A stretch of DNA of 64,000 bases from Amycolatopsis regifaucium. GTDB lineage: Bacteria; Actinomycetota; Actinomycetes; Mycobacteriales; Pseudonocardiaceae. Made by a program: the position numbers and the translations under genes. Below, piece after piece: positions 1 to 8,491 of the stretch. A model generated the notes under the pieces. The model was not told where the DNA came from. It was given only the letters and a program-made list of their open reading frames with translations, and did not search any database. Within the stretch, counting starts at the first letter, position 1, and every line of letters starts with the position of its first letter. The stretch spans positions 183,786 through 247,785 of the forward strand of contig NZ_LQCI01000023.1 in NCBI RefSeq assembly GCF_001613935.1. Reading direction: 5' to 3'.

Positions 1-2
1 AC

Positions 3-476
3 GACTGGAATCTGTACTCGTCCTCGCTCGGGCTGGTGAACACCGTGCAGGTGCTGCTGTCCCGGCGCCTGGACCGCACCACCGCCACCGTGGCGCTCGG
101 CGGTCTCGGCACGGTGCTCTCCGCGATCGGCATCCTCGATCACTTCACCACCTTCCTGACCTGGGTCGGTGTGCTCACGCCGCCGGTGGCGGGGGTGGTG
201 ATCGCCGAGTACTACGTGGTCCGGCGCTGGAAACCGGCGTTGGTGGCGACACGGGCGTCGGGAGAGTTGCCGTCGTCTTGCCCCGGTTGGGTTCCCTCCG
301 CATTGATCTGCTGGGTGGCGGGTGCCGCGGTGGGCGCCTGGCTGCCGTGGGGAATTCCCACGGTGAACTCCGTTTTCGGGGCTTTTCTCCTGTATATTTT
401 TCTCGGCAGACGGACCACGGCCGCATCGGTTCCCGTGGCGATGACTTCTTCCGACGGGTCGAAAACCCGTACGTGA
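3..476 (+). CDS. Nucleobase:cation symporter (purine/cytosine permease type), C-terminal part
   Basis: The reading frame is open from the window edge, so the gene starts upstream and only about 157 C-terminal residues are seen. It begins with DWNLYSSSLGLVNTVQ, which fits the conserved NxYSxxL region of the purine-cytosine permease family (CodB/FCY type). At least three hydrophobic segments follow, with the short linker VVRRWKP typical between late helices of this family. By family it would import a nucleobase or related ring compound at the cytoplasmic membrane. Its stop overlaps the GTG of the LysR gene (GTGA), so the two are probably co-transcribed. The substrate cannot be told from this fragment. 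Confidence 0.72.
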   Translation, partial: DWNLYSSSLGLVNTVQVLLSRRLDRTTATVALGGLGTVLSAIGILDHFTTFLTWVGVLTPPVAGVVIAEYYVVRRWKPALVATRASGELPSSCPGWVPSALICWVAGAAVGAWLPWGIPTVNSVFGAFLLYIFLGRRTTAASVPVAMTSSDGSKTRT

Positions 477-1450
477 CAAAGGAGTTCGACGTCGTACAAC
501 TGGATGTCCACCACCTGCGGGTGATCAGGGCGATCGCGGACACGGGCAGCCTTTCCCGTGCCGCGATCGCTCTCGGCGTCACCCAGCCCGCCGTGTCCAC
601 CCAGCTCAAACGCCTGGAGAACATGCTGGGCTATCAGTTGTTCGAGCGGCGCGAAGGCGGTGTGACGCCGACGCCGATGGGCGAGTTGCTGCTGCGCCGG
701 ACGGCCGCTTTGCTGCCACAGCTGGACAACCTGCTCGAAGACATCGAGCAGCGCGTCTGCCCCAGCGGCCCGCCCGACGTCGTCCGCGTGGCGGCGGTGG
801 CCAGCGCGCTGGTGGCGCATCTGCCGTCGCTGGTGACCAGGTTGTGGCCGGAGGTCGCCGAGGTGCAGGTCGTGCACGACGACCATCCCGAGCGGCTGCT
901 GCCACTGCTCGCGCAGCGGCGCGCGGAATTGGGACTGGTCAAGGAATATCCGGGACACGAACTGGAGATCCCGGCGAACGTGGCGACCGCGGTGGTGGTG
1001 ACCGAGCCGACCTTCGTCCTGTTGCCGGAAGGCCATCCGTTGGCGGGCGAGGAGGTCGTCGACCTGCGTGCGTTGCGGGACGAACCGTGGGTGATGGTGT
1101 CCGATTCGTCTGCGACGACGTTCAGCAAGTATTTCGCCGACACCTGCGCGCGTCTCGGCTTCAGTCCGTCGGTCACCCATCAGGTGACTTCGCAGCAGGT
1201 GGCGCTGATGGTGGTGCGGGCAGGCGCGATCGGCCTGTCGCAGCCGATCTGCGATCCGCGCAACTTCGGGATCGTCACCCGGCCGCTACGCGGGGATGTG
1301 TTGCCACGCAGGCATATTCTTGCCTGGAACCGCGAGACCTTCGTCGCGGGGCGGCAGGTGGAACTGCTCTCCGCCGTGGTCGAAACGTACTGGGCCGAGG
1401 CGAAGACGGCACCGGTTTACGCCGCTTACCTGGAAAAGCCTCGTGAGTGA
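473..1450 (+). CDS. LysR-family transcriptional regulator
   Basis: This 325-aa protein has an N-terminal winged helix (residues about 10-70, with RAAIALGVTQPAVSTQLKRL as the recognition region) and a C-terminal periplasmic-binding-like effector domain. That is the usual LysR layout and length. The GTG at 473 is preferred because it overlaps the permease stop and the helix-turn-helix follows within a dozen codons. The frame is open further upstream, but there it runs antisense to nothing and over the permease. It probably controls the permease gene in front of it; the ligand is unknown. Confidence 0.88.
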   Translation: MTKEFDVVQLDVHHLRVIRAIADTGSLSRAAIALGVTQPAVSTQLKRLENMLGYQLFERREGGVTPTPMGELLLRRTAALLPQLDNLLEDIEQRVCPSGPPDVVRVAAVASALVAHLPSLVTRLWPEVAEVQVVHDDHPERLLPLLAQRRAELGLVKEYPGHELEIPANVATAVVVTEPTFVLLPEGHPLAGEEVVDLRALRDEPWVMVSDSSATTFSKYFADTCARLGFSPSVTHQVTSQQVALMVVRAGAIGLSQPICDPRNFGIVTRPLRGDVLPRRHILAWNRETFVAGRQVELLSAVVETYWAEAKTAPVYAAYLEKPRE

Positions 1451-1606
1451 TTTGGGTCGTTCTGGCCAAGGGTGGTTCAGGTACCTACGGCGGGTGAGCC
1501 CGGTAGTGACCGGTCCGTGAAGGACTCCTTTGTCACCCACTGGTGTGGGGCTGGTGCGGGCTGCCGGTCGGCACGAGCTGCACAAGTGCAGGTCCACCTT
1601 TTCCCA

Positions 1607-1661
1607 GTACATGAAGGCCCCCTTCATTGCGTCTAGCGCAAGGAAGGGGGCCATCATGTAC
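1607..1661. terminator. Long palindrome with 25-bp arms and CTAG centre
   Basis: The arms pair over 25 bases with two mismatches around a five-base loop. The core is ACATGAAGGCCCCCTTCAT. It lies between the LysR stop and the convergent M1-like gene, a typical place for a two-way terminator. The element is closely related to the palindrome at 31246-31308, and more distantly to those at 3296, 27652 and 38437. A diverged half-copy with GTCCGTGAAGGACTCCTTT is seen near 1516-1534. Confidence 0.6.
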
Positions 1662-1718
1662 TTCACGCGAGCAAGACCGCAGGTGACGAGTAGGTACCTA
1701 AGAGAGGGTCGCTCTAAC
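1651..1718. repeat. Direct repeat copy A (about 65 bp) flanking the M1-like gene
   Basis: This segment shares CCATCATGTAC, GCGAGCAAGACCGCAGG, TAAGAGA and GCTCTAAC in the same order with 3411-3473. The two differ by a few substitutions and a short deletion. The pair brackets the secreted M1-like gene (1744-3186). The rest of the 1451-1743 space holds no convincing gene. Confidence 0.6.
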
Positions 1719-1743
1719 TACCCAAATCACGCACGAGGCCCGG

Positions 1744-3186
1744 TCACTTGCCGGGGAAGAGGAGTTCGTCCGGCGGCCGCACCGTGCCGTCCAGCCACGC
1801 GTGGTTGAACTCGCCGAGGTCGCGCTGGGTCATCGCGGAGACGTACAGCTCGAAGTCGTGCCAGTTCTGGTTGCCCTGCGGGTTGATCACCGGGAAGCCC
1901 GCGACGATCTGGAAGAACGCCTCGTCACCGATGAGACGGCGCAGCGCGTGCACCATCAGCACCGCTTTGGTGGTGGGCGCGAATTCGGTGCCCTTGCCCG
2001 GATCGGTGAGCTTGGGCGCCCAGAATCCCGCGTCGTCCCTCACCCGGGCGACCAGTTCGCGGTACCGCCGGTCCAGGTCGGCGCCGTTCTTGGCCTCGTC
2101 CCACAACCAGACCGCGTACCGCGCGATGGACTCGGGCATCAACGCGTCGCGCCACATCTTGCCGCTCACCCCGGCGCCCCACCATTGGTACGCGGTGGCG
2201 TACACGAGATCGGCGACGGTCGCCGTGCGTCCGTACACCGGCCGGGTCTGCGCGCCGTGCGTGTAGCCGAGAGAGCGGTCGAGGAACAGCCCACCCGCGG
2301 CGGATTGCGGGTAGTCGCCGAACTTGCCGGTGAGGAACTCCAGCACCTCGGGCAGCCGTCCGCCGATTTTCCGCTTGTCGACGGCGCACGGATGGTAGGC
2401 GTTGATCGCCGTGCGACCGCCGGGAAGCGTGATTCTCTCGACCTCCCAGCGGCCGATGCCGAGCATGGCCGTGCTCGGGGCGAGGGCGGTGTCCTCCGCC
2501 AAGGTGACGGTGTGCCGTCCGTGGCCCGCCGGACTGTCGGATACCTGGAAACCGTTGCCTGTCACGGAGAATTCGTCCAGGACGGTGACGGAGACGCGCA
2601 GGGTCGCCTTGTCGACTTCGGTACCGTTGACGGGAAACCAGGTCATCGCCGAATGCGGCTGGCCGGTGGCGACGGCGGAATCACCGGACGTGGCCAGCCA
2701 GCCGACCCGGCCACGCGCCGTGCTGATCGGCTCCGGGCGCCCGTCGTATCCGACCACCACGGTGAACCGGGTTCCTTCGGTCACCGGGTTCCGCGGGGTG
2801 ATCACCAGCTCGTGTTCACCCTCCCGCCGGAATGCGGCGGCCACTCCGTCGACGGTCACCGAGCGGACGGTGAGACCGCGCAGGTCGAGGTTGAACCGGC
2901 TCAGGTCCTGGGTGGCCGTCGCGGTGATCGTGGCCTTGCCGCGCAACAGCATCGAGTACGGCGCGTAGTCCAACGCGAGCGAGTAGCCGGAGACGTCGTA
3001 GCCGCCGTTGCCGTCCTTCGGGTAGTAGGGATCGGCGCCGAGGACGGTGCCATCGGGCGAGACGTGGACGTACCCGTCGCTGCCGGGTGACGGCTGCGCC
3101 GCCGCCGACGTCTGGCAGGTGCCGATCATCGTGGTGGCGAGCAACGCGGTGCAGAGTGGCTCCTGCCACCGAAGCCGCACGGTCAT
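1744..3186 (-). CDS. Secreted M1-family peptidase-like protein with a lost zinc site
   Basis: The 480-aa product has a signal peptide (residues 1-30, ending TSAAAQ), a beta-rich M1 N-terminal domain and an M1-like catalytic fold up to the C-terminus. The zinc motif HExxH reads Y329-A-T-A-Y333 in the context LVYATAYQWWG, so both histidines and the catalytic glutamate are gone. E352 is still at the correct 18-residue spacing. The GAMEN-equivalent segment, usually YALETQTRP in actinobacteria, reads GYTHGAQTRP, so that glutamate is also lost. The fold assignment is secure; from these losses I infer no aminopeptidase activity. It may bind peptides or act as a surface protein. It is convergent with the LysR gene. 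Confidence 0.82.
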   Translation of the reverse strand: MTVRLRWQEPLCTALLATTMIGTCQTSAAAQPSPGSDGYVHVSPDGTVLGADPYYPKDGNGGYDVSGYSLALDYAPYSMLLRGKATITATATQDLSRFNLDLRGLTVRSVTVDGVAAAFRREGEHELVITPRNPVTEGTRFTVVVGYDGRPEPISTARGRVGWLATSGDSAVATGQPHSAMTWFPVNGTEVDKATLRVSVTVLDEFSVTGNGFQVSDSPAGHGRHTVTLAEDTALAPSTAMLGIGRWEVERITLPGGRTAINAYHPCAVDKRKIGGRLPEVLEFLTGKFGDYPQSAAGGLFLDRSLGYTHGAQTRPVYGRTATVADLVYATAYQWWGAGVSGKMWRDALMPESIARYAVWLWDEAKNGADLDRRYRELVARVRDDAGFWAPKLTDPGKGTEFAPTTKAVLMVHALRRLIGDEAFFQIVAGFPVINPQGNQNWHDFELYVSAMTQRDLGEFNHAWLDGTVRPPDELLFPGK

Positions 3187-3295
3187 GAACGAGCCTTCTC
3201 TCTACTGGGGAGGGTGCCCGGCCATCGTGCGGTCGTCCACGCCGGTCGCGGCACTGCCAGCCCGCCATGCCTTGGGGTTATCCGGGCAGCGGTCG

Positions 3296-3350
3296 GTCCG
3301 TGAAGGCCTCCTTGCCTACCCTCAAGGTAGGGAAGGAGGCCTTCACGGAC
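3296..3350. terminator. Palindrome with 25-bp arms upstream of the M1-like gene
   Basis: The arms (GTCCGTGAAGGCCTCCTT plus seven bases) pair with one mismatch around CTCAA. It lies in the 416-bp space 3187-3602 between the divergent M1-like and MFS genes, where a terminator would not be expected. It belongs to the TGAAGG/CCTTCA palindrome family. The rest of this space holds direct repeat B and no gene. Confidence 0.5.
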
Positions 3351-3410
3351 TCGGTAAACGCCACAGACGCAGCGGCGCGGTGTGTGGCTCAGCCGAGGAA
3401 ACACAGGCCG

Positions 3411-3473
3411 CCATCATGTACCTCCCGCGAGCAAGACCGCAGGCCACGTATCTAAGAGACGGTTCGCTCTAAC
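3411..3473. repeat. Direct repeat copy B flanking the M1-like gene
   Basis: This is the partner of 1651-1718 in the same orientation. Shared blocks are CCATCATGTAC, CGCGAGCAAGACCGCAGG, CTAAGAGA and CGCTCTAAC. The spacing between copies is about 1.76 kb, enclosing exactly one gene. Confidence 0.6.
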
Positions 3474-3602
3474 CCGCATCGCCACTCACGACCAACCCGA
3501 CCGACGCCTCACCGGCGCCACTCCTCGCCTGTGGCCCGATAACGCCGCGGCATACCCGCCCGGGACTATCGCGCGCAGTGCCGGGAAAGAGATCGTCGAC
3601 GC

Positions 3603-4754
3603 ATGCTGCCCCTCCCGGCGCTGCTCGCGCTGACGACGACGGTCTTCCTCGGTTGCCTCACCGAGGTACTGCCCGCCGGTCTGCTGCTGGGCATGTCGGC
3701 GGATCTCGGGGTGTCCCCGTCGGCGACCGGTCAGCTGGTGACGGTCTACGCGATCACCACCGCGCTCACCGCCATCCCGCTCACCACGGTCACGCTCCGG
3801 GTGCCGCGCAAACACCTGCTCGTCGCGCTGATCATCGGTTTCCTGCTGACCAACCTGGTGATCGCCGTGTCCTCGTCGTACCCGCTGATCCTGGCCGCGC
3901 GAGTCGGCTCCGGCGCGTTGACCGGCGTGATGTGGTCGCTCGTGGCCGGCTACGCGATGCGCCTCGTCCCGCCTGGGCTCACCGGACGCGCGCTGGCCGT
4001 GGCCATGTCCGGCACCCCGATCGGCTTCGCCCTCGGCGTGCCCGCCGGTACCGCGCTCGGCGAACTGGCCGATTGGCGCTGGGCGTTCGGTGTGATGGCG
4101 CTGATCACCGTGCCGCTCCTGGGCTGGGTCCTCGTCGCGGTGCCGACCGTGCCGGCGGATCCGGCACGCCCCACCCGCCCGCTGGCCGCGTCACGGCTGC
4201 CGGGGATGCGCCCCGTGCTGGCGACGGTGGCGCTGTTCTCGTTGGGGCACAACGTCGCCTACACCTACATCGGGCCGGTCCTCGTCGGACTGGACTCGGC
4301 GCGGATGCTGGGTGCGGCGCTGCTGGTGTTCGGCTGTGGCACGGTCGGCGGGCTGGTCGCCGTCGGTGCCGCGCTGGACCGTCATCCGCGCGCCGTCTTG
4401 CTCAGCTGTACGGGCATGACAGCCGCCGCGATCGTCCTCATCGGACTCAGCGACGGCGTTCCCGGACTGGTGCTGGCCGCGGCCTGCCTGTGGGGCCTGG
4501 CCTTCGGTGGTGCCCCGACCGCTTTCCAGGCCGTCACGGCCTTGATCGCGGGCACCACCGCCGACGCCGCCCAGTCGCTCACGATCGCGGCCTGGAACGG
4601 CGCCGTCGCCGGTGGAGCGCTCATCGGCGGCCTGCTGCTGCCACTGGGAACGTTCCTGCTCCCGTGGTGCGCCGCCTTCGTGATCCTCTTGCCGGTGCTG
4701 TTCAGCCGGCGAGTCGTGCTTTCAGCGCGCGCGGATCCGTCCCGGGTCGCGTGA
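3603..4754 (+). CDS. MFS transporter (DHA1 drug-efflux type)
   Basis: The product is 383 aa with about twelve hydrophobic segments and no soluble domain. The N-terminus and the GTPIGFALGVPAGTALG stretch in the first half fit the proton antiporter-1 (AraJ/Cmx-like) branch of the major facilitator superfamily. Such proteins export small molecules across the cytoplasmic membrane, but the substrate is not predictable. The ATG is preceded by AAAGAG at a suitable distance. The 3' end overlaps the convergent amidase gene by 53 bp. Confidence 0.87.
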   Translation: MLPLPALLALTTTVFLGCLTEVLPAGLLLGMSADLGVSPSATGQLVTVYAITTALTAIPLTTVTLRVPRKHLLVALIIGFLLTNLVIAVSSSYPLILAARVGSGALTGVMWSLVAGYAMRLVPPGLTGRALAVAMSGTPIGFALGVPAGTALGELADWRWAFGVMALITVPLLGWVLVAVPTVPADPARPTRPLAASRLPGMRPVLATVALFSLGHNVAYTYIGPVLVGLDSARMLGAALLVFGCGTVGGLVAVGAALDRHPRAVLLSCTGMTAAAIVLIGLSDGVPGLVLAAACLWGLAFGGAPTAFQAVTALIAGTTADAAQSLTIAAWNGAVAGGALIGGLLLPLGTFLLPWCAAFVILLPVLFSRRVVLSARADPSRVA

Positions 4755-5664
4755 GGAGCGGCCAGACGTCGGAGCCGAGGAAGCCGGTCTCGTCGGTCGC
4801 CGCGGTCGCGCCGCAGCCATCACGTTCGAGTCCGTGCCGGGCGGCGACGGCGGCGACGGCGTCCTTTGTGGACTGACCGAACACGCCGTCGACGGGAACG
4901 GCGAAGCCGCGTGCTCGCAGGAGTTCCTGCGCCGTCCGCACGCGCGGTCCGGAGTCGCCGGGCTTGAGCAACGGCCATTCGGGCACGTCCACCTTCGGCG
5001 ACGCCGAGCCCAGCAGTCTTCCGACCGCGGTCCGCAGCTCGGGAAGCCGGTTGTACAGCACCGTTCCCGGGCATTCGGTCGAGTTGAAGTCTCGGTGTCC
5101 CTTGATGAACTCCGGCGCGATCCCGTACTGCGAGGCGATGTACGCGACCATCTTCACCAGCGAGTTCCACAACGCCGGCGGGACGTCTTCCTTGCTGTAG
5201 AGGCCCTCGTTCTCGATCCCGATGCACGTGCTGTTGTGGTTTCCCACGTTCGCGCCCAGTACGTGCCGCGTTCCGCCGCGAAGCACCTCCAGGCTGCGAT
5301 GCCGCCCTTCCGTGATGTGCCCGCCGCGGCTGTTCGTGAACTGCTGGCCGCTGTCCACCCAGCCACGCGTGTCCATGTGGAAGTTCTGGATCGCGCGCGA
5401 CGCCCAGAAGGCGTGTTCGAGCGTGTAGTCGGTGACGTTGCCCGGATCGACCGTGTGGTGCACGACGATGTACGTCGGTTTGTGGTTCTGCACCTCGATC
5501 GTTCCGTTCGGCGGACGGGCGCCCCACGCGGCCGTGCCGTAGATCTGCGGTTCCGGTATCCCGGCCGCCGCGGACGCGGCGGAGGTCGTCGCTGTCCCCA
5601 GTAGCCCGACGGCACTTACCGTCAGGCCGCCCTTGAGCGCGGTACGTCGGTCGAAGTCGGCCAC
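4702..5664 (-). CDS. Tat-exported N-acetylmuramoyl-L-alanine amidase with peptidoglycan-binding domain
   Basis: This 320-aa protein starts at GTG 5664, behind GGGAG at eight bases. Translation from there opens VADFDRRTALKGG, a twin-arginine signal followed by a hydrophobic stretch ending ASAAAG. An amidase_2/PGRP domain follows, with VVHHT and GHRD carrying zinc-binding histidines and the cysteine of STECPG. The C-terminus is a PG_binding_1 domain (KPGDSGPRVRTAQELL). It should cleave the bond between MurNAc and L-Ala in cell-wall peptidoglycan outside the membrane. An upstream in-frame ATG at 5724 would bury the Tat signal and is less likely. Confidence 0.88.
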   Translation of the reverse strand: MADFDRRTALKGGLTVSAVGLLGTATTSAASAAAGIPEPQIYGTAAWGARPPNGTIEVQNHKPTYIVVHHTVDPGNVTDYTLEHAFWASRAIQNFHMDTRGWVDSGQQFTNSRGGHITEGRHRSLEVLRGGTRHVLGANVGNHNSTCIGIENEGLYSKEDVPPALWNSLVKMVAYIASQYGIAPEFIKGHRDFNSTECPGTVLYNRLPELRTAVGRLLGSASPKVDVPEWPLLKPGDSGPRVRTAQELLRARGFAVPVDGVFGQSTKDAVAAVAARHGLERDGCGATAATDETGFLGSDVWPLLTRPGTDPRALKARLAG

Positions 5665-5751
5665 GGGCGAGCTCCCATCGTGCGCTTTGGCCGGAAAGCT
5701 AACCCGCCATCGCGTCGATGACAACCATTGACCAACTTTTGTCGTAATGCG

Positions 5752-6627
5752 TTAGTGTTCGCCGGGCAGTGCGAACAGGCCGTCCCTGGTCTGTTCGAGC
5801 AGGCCGTCGACCAACAAAGAGTCGAGGCAGCGGTCGCGCTGCCCGGATTCGTGCCAGACGAGATCGAGCCGCGCCTTCTCGACCGGGCCTTCGGTGCCAC
5901 GCAGGACGTCGAGCAACAGCCCGCGCACCTGACGGTCGGTTCCGGCGAACTTTTGGACCTGCTTCGCGGGGCCGGCGTAGGCGGGTTTGCCCGCGGCCTG
6001 CCAAGCGCAGTCGTCGTAGATCGGGCAGTCCGCGCAGCGCGGCGACCGGGCGGTGCAGACGAGTGCGCCGAGTTCCATCAGCGCCGCGGAGAGTTTCGCG
6101 GCGGGCGCGTCTTCCGGCGGCAGCAAGGCTTCGACGTCGGCCATGTCGCGGGTGTTCGACGGCGGTCCGGCGTCGCCCGCGCCGTGTACCGCCCTGGCCA
6201 CCACACGCCGGACGTTCGTGTCCACCACCGGCGCCCGCTTGCCGTAGGCGAAGGCCGCGACCGCGCGGGCGGTGTACGCGCCGATGCCCGGCAACGCGAG
6301 CAGAGTGTCCACATCGGACGGAACCACGTCGCCGTGTTCGGCGGCGATGACGGCCGCCGCGGCGTACAGCCGCAGCGCGCGCCGCGGGTAACCGAGCTTG
6401 CCCCAGGCGCGGACGACCTCGCCCTGGGACGACGCCGCCAGCGCCGAGGGCACCGGCCAGCGCGCCATCCAGTCGAGCCAGATCGGCTGGACGCGCGCGA
6501 CCGGTGTCTGCTGCAACATGATCTCGCTGACGAGCACACCCCAGGCGGTGCAATCCGGCTCACGCCAAGGCAGATCGCGCCCCACCTCGTCGAACCACTC
6601 GATCAGTACATCCGCGTCGACGCCCAC
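5752..6627 (-). CDS. mutY: A/G-specific adenine glycosylase MutY
   Basis: The 291-aa product is a HhH-GPD DNA glycosylase. The catalytic glutamate lies in SEIMLQQT, the helix-hairpin-helix in LPGIGAYTARAV, the catalytic aspartate in VVDTNVRRV, and the 4Fe-4S ligands in the Cx6Cx2Cx5C pattern CTARSPRCADCPIYDDC. It removes adenine mispaired with 8-oxoguanine in base-excision repair. It is short compared with E. coli MutY because the C-terminal NUDIX-like domain is reduced, as is common in actinobacteria. It starts with GTG and lies 19 bp downstream of the carbonic anhydrase gene, so probably co-transcribed. The same two genes are neighbours in mycobacteria. Confidence 0.94.
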   Translation of the reverse strand: MGVDADVLIEWFDEVGRDLPWREPDCTAWGVLVSEIMLQQTPVARVQPIWLDWMARWPVPSALAASSQGEVVRAWGKLGYPRRALRLYAAAAVIAAEHGDVVPSDVDTLLALPGIGAYTARAVAAFAYGKRAPVVDTNVRRVVARAVHGAGDAGPPSNTRDMADVEALLPPEDAPAAKLSAALMELGALVCTARSPRCADCPIYDDCAWQAAGKPAYAGPAKQVQKFAGTDRQVRGLLLDVLRGTEGPVEKARLDLVWHESGQRDRCLDSLLVDGLLEQTRDGLFALPGEH

Positions 6628-6646
6628 TCGGTCAAGCTTAAAACCC

Positions 6647-7138
6647 TTACGCGACTTCGCTGAGGCGCCCCGTCTTGACGTCGTAGACGAAGCCGCGCAC
6701 GTTGTCGGTATGCGGCAGGAAGTCGCTGCGCCGTACGCGCTGCACCGACCGGCGCACGCTGTCCTCGACCTCGCGGAACGCCTCGACCGACCAGGTCGGG
6801 CGCAGGCCGCTGGCGGCTTCGAGTTCGTCCTTGAAGTCGTCTTCGGTGACCATGGAGAGACCGCAGTCGGTGTGCTGGACGATCAGGACCTCGCGCGTGC
6901 CCAGCTTCCGCTGGCTGAGCGCGAGCGAACGGATCGTGTCGTCGGTGACGACCCCACCGGCGTTGCGCAGGATGTGTGACTCGCCTTGGATCAGGCCGAA
7001 GATCTCGAACACCCGGATACGGGCGTCCATGCAGGTCAGAATCGTCACTTGGAGCGATGGCCTCGGGGAGGAGCGGTCACCAGGGGTGACGTCGCCCAGC
7101 TCCTGATTGCGCTTGAGCAGTACATCGATGGAGGTCAC
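6647..7138 (-). CDS. Beta-class carbonic anhydrase
   Basis: The 163-aa protein has the beta-class zinc site: cysteine and aspartate in CMDAR (about residues 36-40) and the HxxC pair in HTDCG (about 88-92). It interconverts CO2 and bicarbonate in the cytoplasm. The length and the lack of a signal peptide match the short actinobacterial form (Rv1284-like). The start is GTG at 7138, and the gene is followed closely by mutY. Confidence 0.92.
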   Translation of the reverse strand: MTSIDVLLKRNQELGDVTPGDRSSPRPSLQVTILTCMDARIRVFEIFGLIQGESHILRNAGGVVTDDTIRSLALSQRKLGTREVLIVQHTDCGLSMVTEDDFKDELEAASGLRPTWSVEAFREVEDSVRRSVQRVRRSDFLPHTDNVRGFVYDVKTGRLSEVA

Positions 7139-7190
7139 CGGACCATTGGAACCGGGTGAGCCGTTGAGGGCAACTCCTCACCGGCTCAGG

Positions 7191-8291
7191 TCACGGCCCG
7201 AACCAGCGTTCCTCAGCCGTCCGTGGCGGTGCCGACGTACGGCCGACGCGCAGTTCGGTGGCGAGCGTGATCACCTTCGGTCCGACCCGGTCGGCCGAGC
7301 TGAGCAGCAGCTTGCCCGCCGCCTTGCCCTTTTCGAGCACCGGCTGGTGGACCGTGGTGAGCCCGGAGCGTTCGGCCTCGGTGATGCCGTCGAAACCGGT
7401 GACCGTCAAGTCCTGCGGCACCCGCAACCCGCGGCGTTCGGCCTCGGCCAGCGCGCCGAGCGCGAGGATGTCCGAGGTGCAGATCACGGCGGTGACCTGC
7501 GGATACGCGTCGAGCAGCTGCCGCGCGGCCGACGCGCCGTCGTCCACCGTGTGGTCGAAGCGTTCGACCACCGGCACGGTCGCCCAGTCGACCCCGGCCG
7601 ACGAGAACGCGGCGGCCAGCGCCTCCAGCCGGATCCGCTGCACATGGAAATGCGCGGCGCTCTGCCGCTGGATGGAGACGAAGTCGTCGTTGCGCTCGCG
7701 GGCCAGCCGCATGCACAGCACGCCGATCTGCCGGTGCCCCAGCGAGATGAGGTGCTCGGCCATGGCGGTGACCGCGGCCGCGTCGTCCGGGCCGACGCGG
7801 TCGACGCCGTCCACCCTCGGCTGGTCGACGATCACCGTCGGCACCGGGCGCTCCAGGACGGCGCCGAGATGCGGGTCGTCGTCGGGCACCGAGTAGACGA
7901 CGAAGCCGTCGACACCGGCGCGGTGCACGGCCGCGACGTCCTCGCGGCCCGGGCTCGCGGGGACGAGGTGCAGGCCGACGCCCGCGTCTTCGCAGGCCAG
8001 CGCGAGTCCTTCGAGCACGCCGATGGCGGCGGGGTCGCGGAAGGCGTAGGAGAGGTTCTCGGTGAGCAGCAGGCCGACAGCGCCGGCCTTGCGCGTCCGC
8101 AGCGAACGGGCCACCGGGTCGGGGCCCGGGTAGCCGAGGCGCCGCGCGGTCTCGAGGACGCGGCGGCGCAGTTCAGGGGACAGCTGGTCCGGTCGGTTGT
8201 AGGCGTTCGAGACGGTGGTCCTCGACACACCGAGCTCTGCGGCCAGCGACGCCAGTGTCGCCTGCCTCCTGGTGCGGATAGGACGGCCCAT
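7191..8291 (-). CDS. LacI-family transcriptional regulator
   Basis: The chosen ATG at 8291 gives 366 aa, opening MGRPIRTRRQATLASLAAEL. The LacI helix-turn-helix (LASLAAELGVSRTTVSNAYN) lies near residues 14-33, followed by a periplasmic-binding-protein-like sensor domain. The frame remains open upstream with a second ATG at 8330, which would add 13 residues. The ligand is probably a sugar but cannot be named. A perfect 13-bp palindrome just before the ATG may be its own operator. It is divergent from the zinc transporter genes. Confidence 0.86.
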   Translation of the reverse strand: MGRPIRTRRQATLASLAAELGVSRTTVSNAYNRPDQLSPELRRRVLETARRLGYPGPDPVARSLRTRKAGAVGLLLTENLSYAFRDPAAIGVLEGLALACEDAGVGLHLVPASPGREDVAAVHRAGVDGFVVYSVPDDDPHLGAVLERPVPTVIVDQPRVDGVDRVGPDDAAAVTAMAEHLISLGHRQIGVLCMRLARERNDDFVSIQRQSAAHFHVQRIRLEALAAAFSSAGVDWATVPVVERFDHTVDDGASAARQLLDAYPQVTAVICTSDILALGALAEAERRGLRVPQDLTVTGFDGITEAERSGLTTVHQPVLEKGKAAGKLLLSSADRVGPKVITLATELRVGRTSAPPRTAEERWFGP

Positions 8292-8296
8292 TCGCA

Positions 8297-8309
8297 AACC
8301 GTAACGGTT
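8297..8309. promoter_or_regulatory. Candidate autoregulatory operator of the LacI gene
   Basis: AACCGTAACGGTT is a perfect 6-1-6 palindrome six bases upstream of the regulator start. Binding here would block translation initiation or elongation. LacI operators usually have an even, CG-centred symmetry, so the assignment is tentative. Confidence 0.35.
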
Positions 8310-8426
8310 CAGAACGTTTTCCAGAAGCATCACCCGACGTGTGGCAGGTCTCGATTCAGAGTGACCCTGGGTACAGGGGACCGTGATCGATGGGGTGGTA
8401 TGAGCCGGATGGGGTACAGTTGAATC

Positions 8427-8441
8427 TGACAACGGTTTCCA
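8427..8441. promoter_or_regulatory. Candidate Zur box upstream of the zinc ABC operon
   Basis: TGACAACGGTTTCCA is a 7-1-7 imperfect palindrome (five of seven positions pair) that resembles the actinobacterial Zur consensus TGAAAAYGnTTTTCA. It lies 51 bases before the binding-protein ATG, a sensible place for zinc-dependent repression. Confidence 0.45.
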
Positions 8442-8491
8442 TTACCCGGCAGCTGGGACACCTGGCCTGGGCATCCGCAGGAGTGCAGTAG

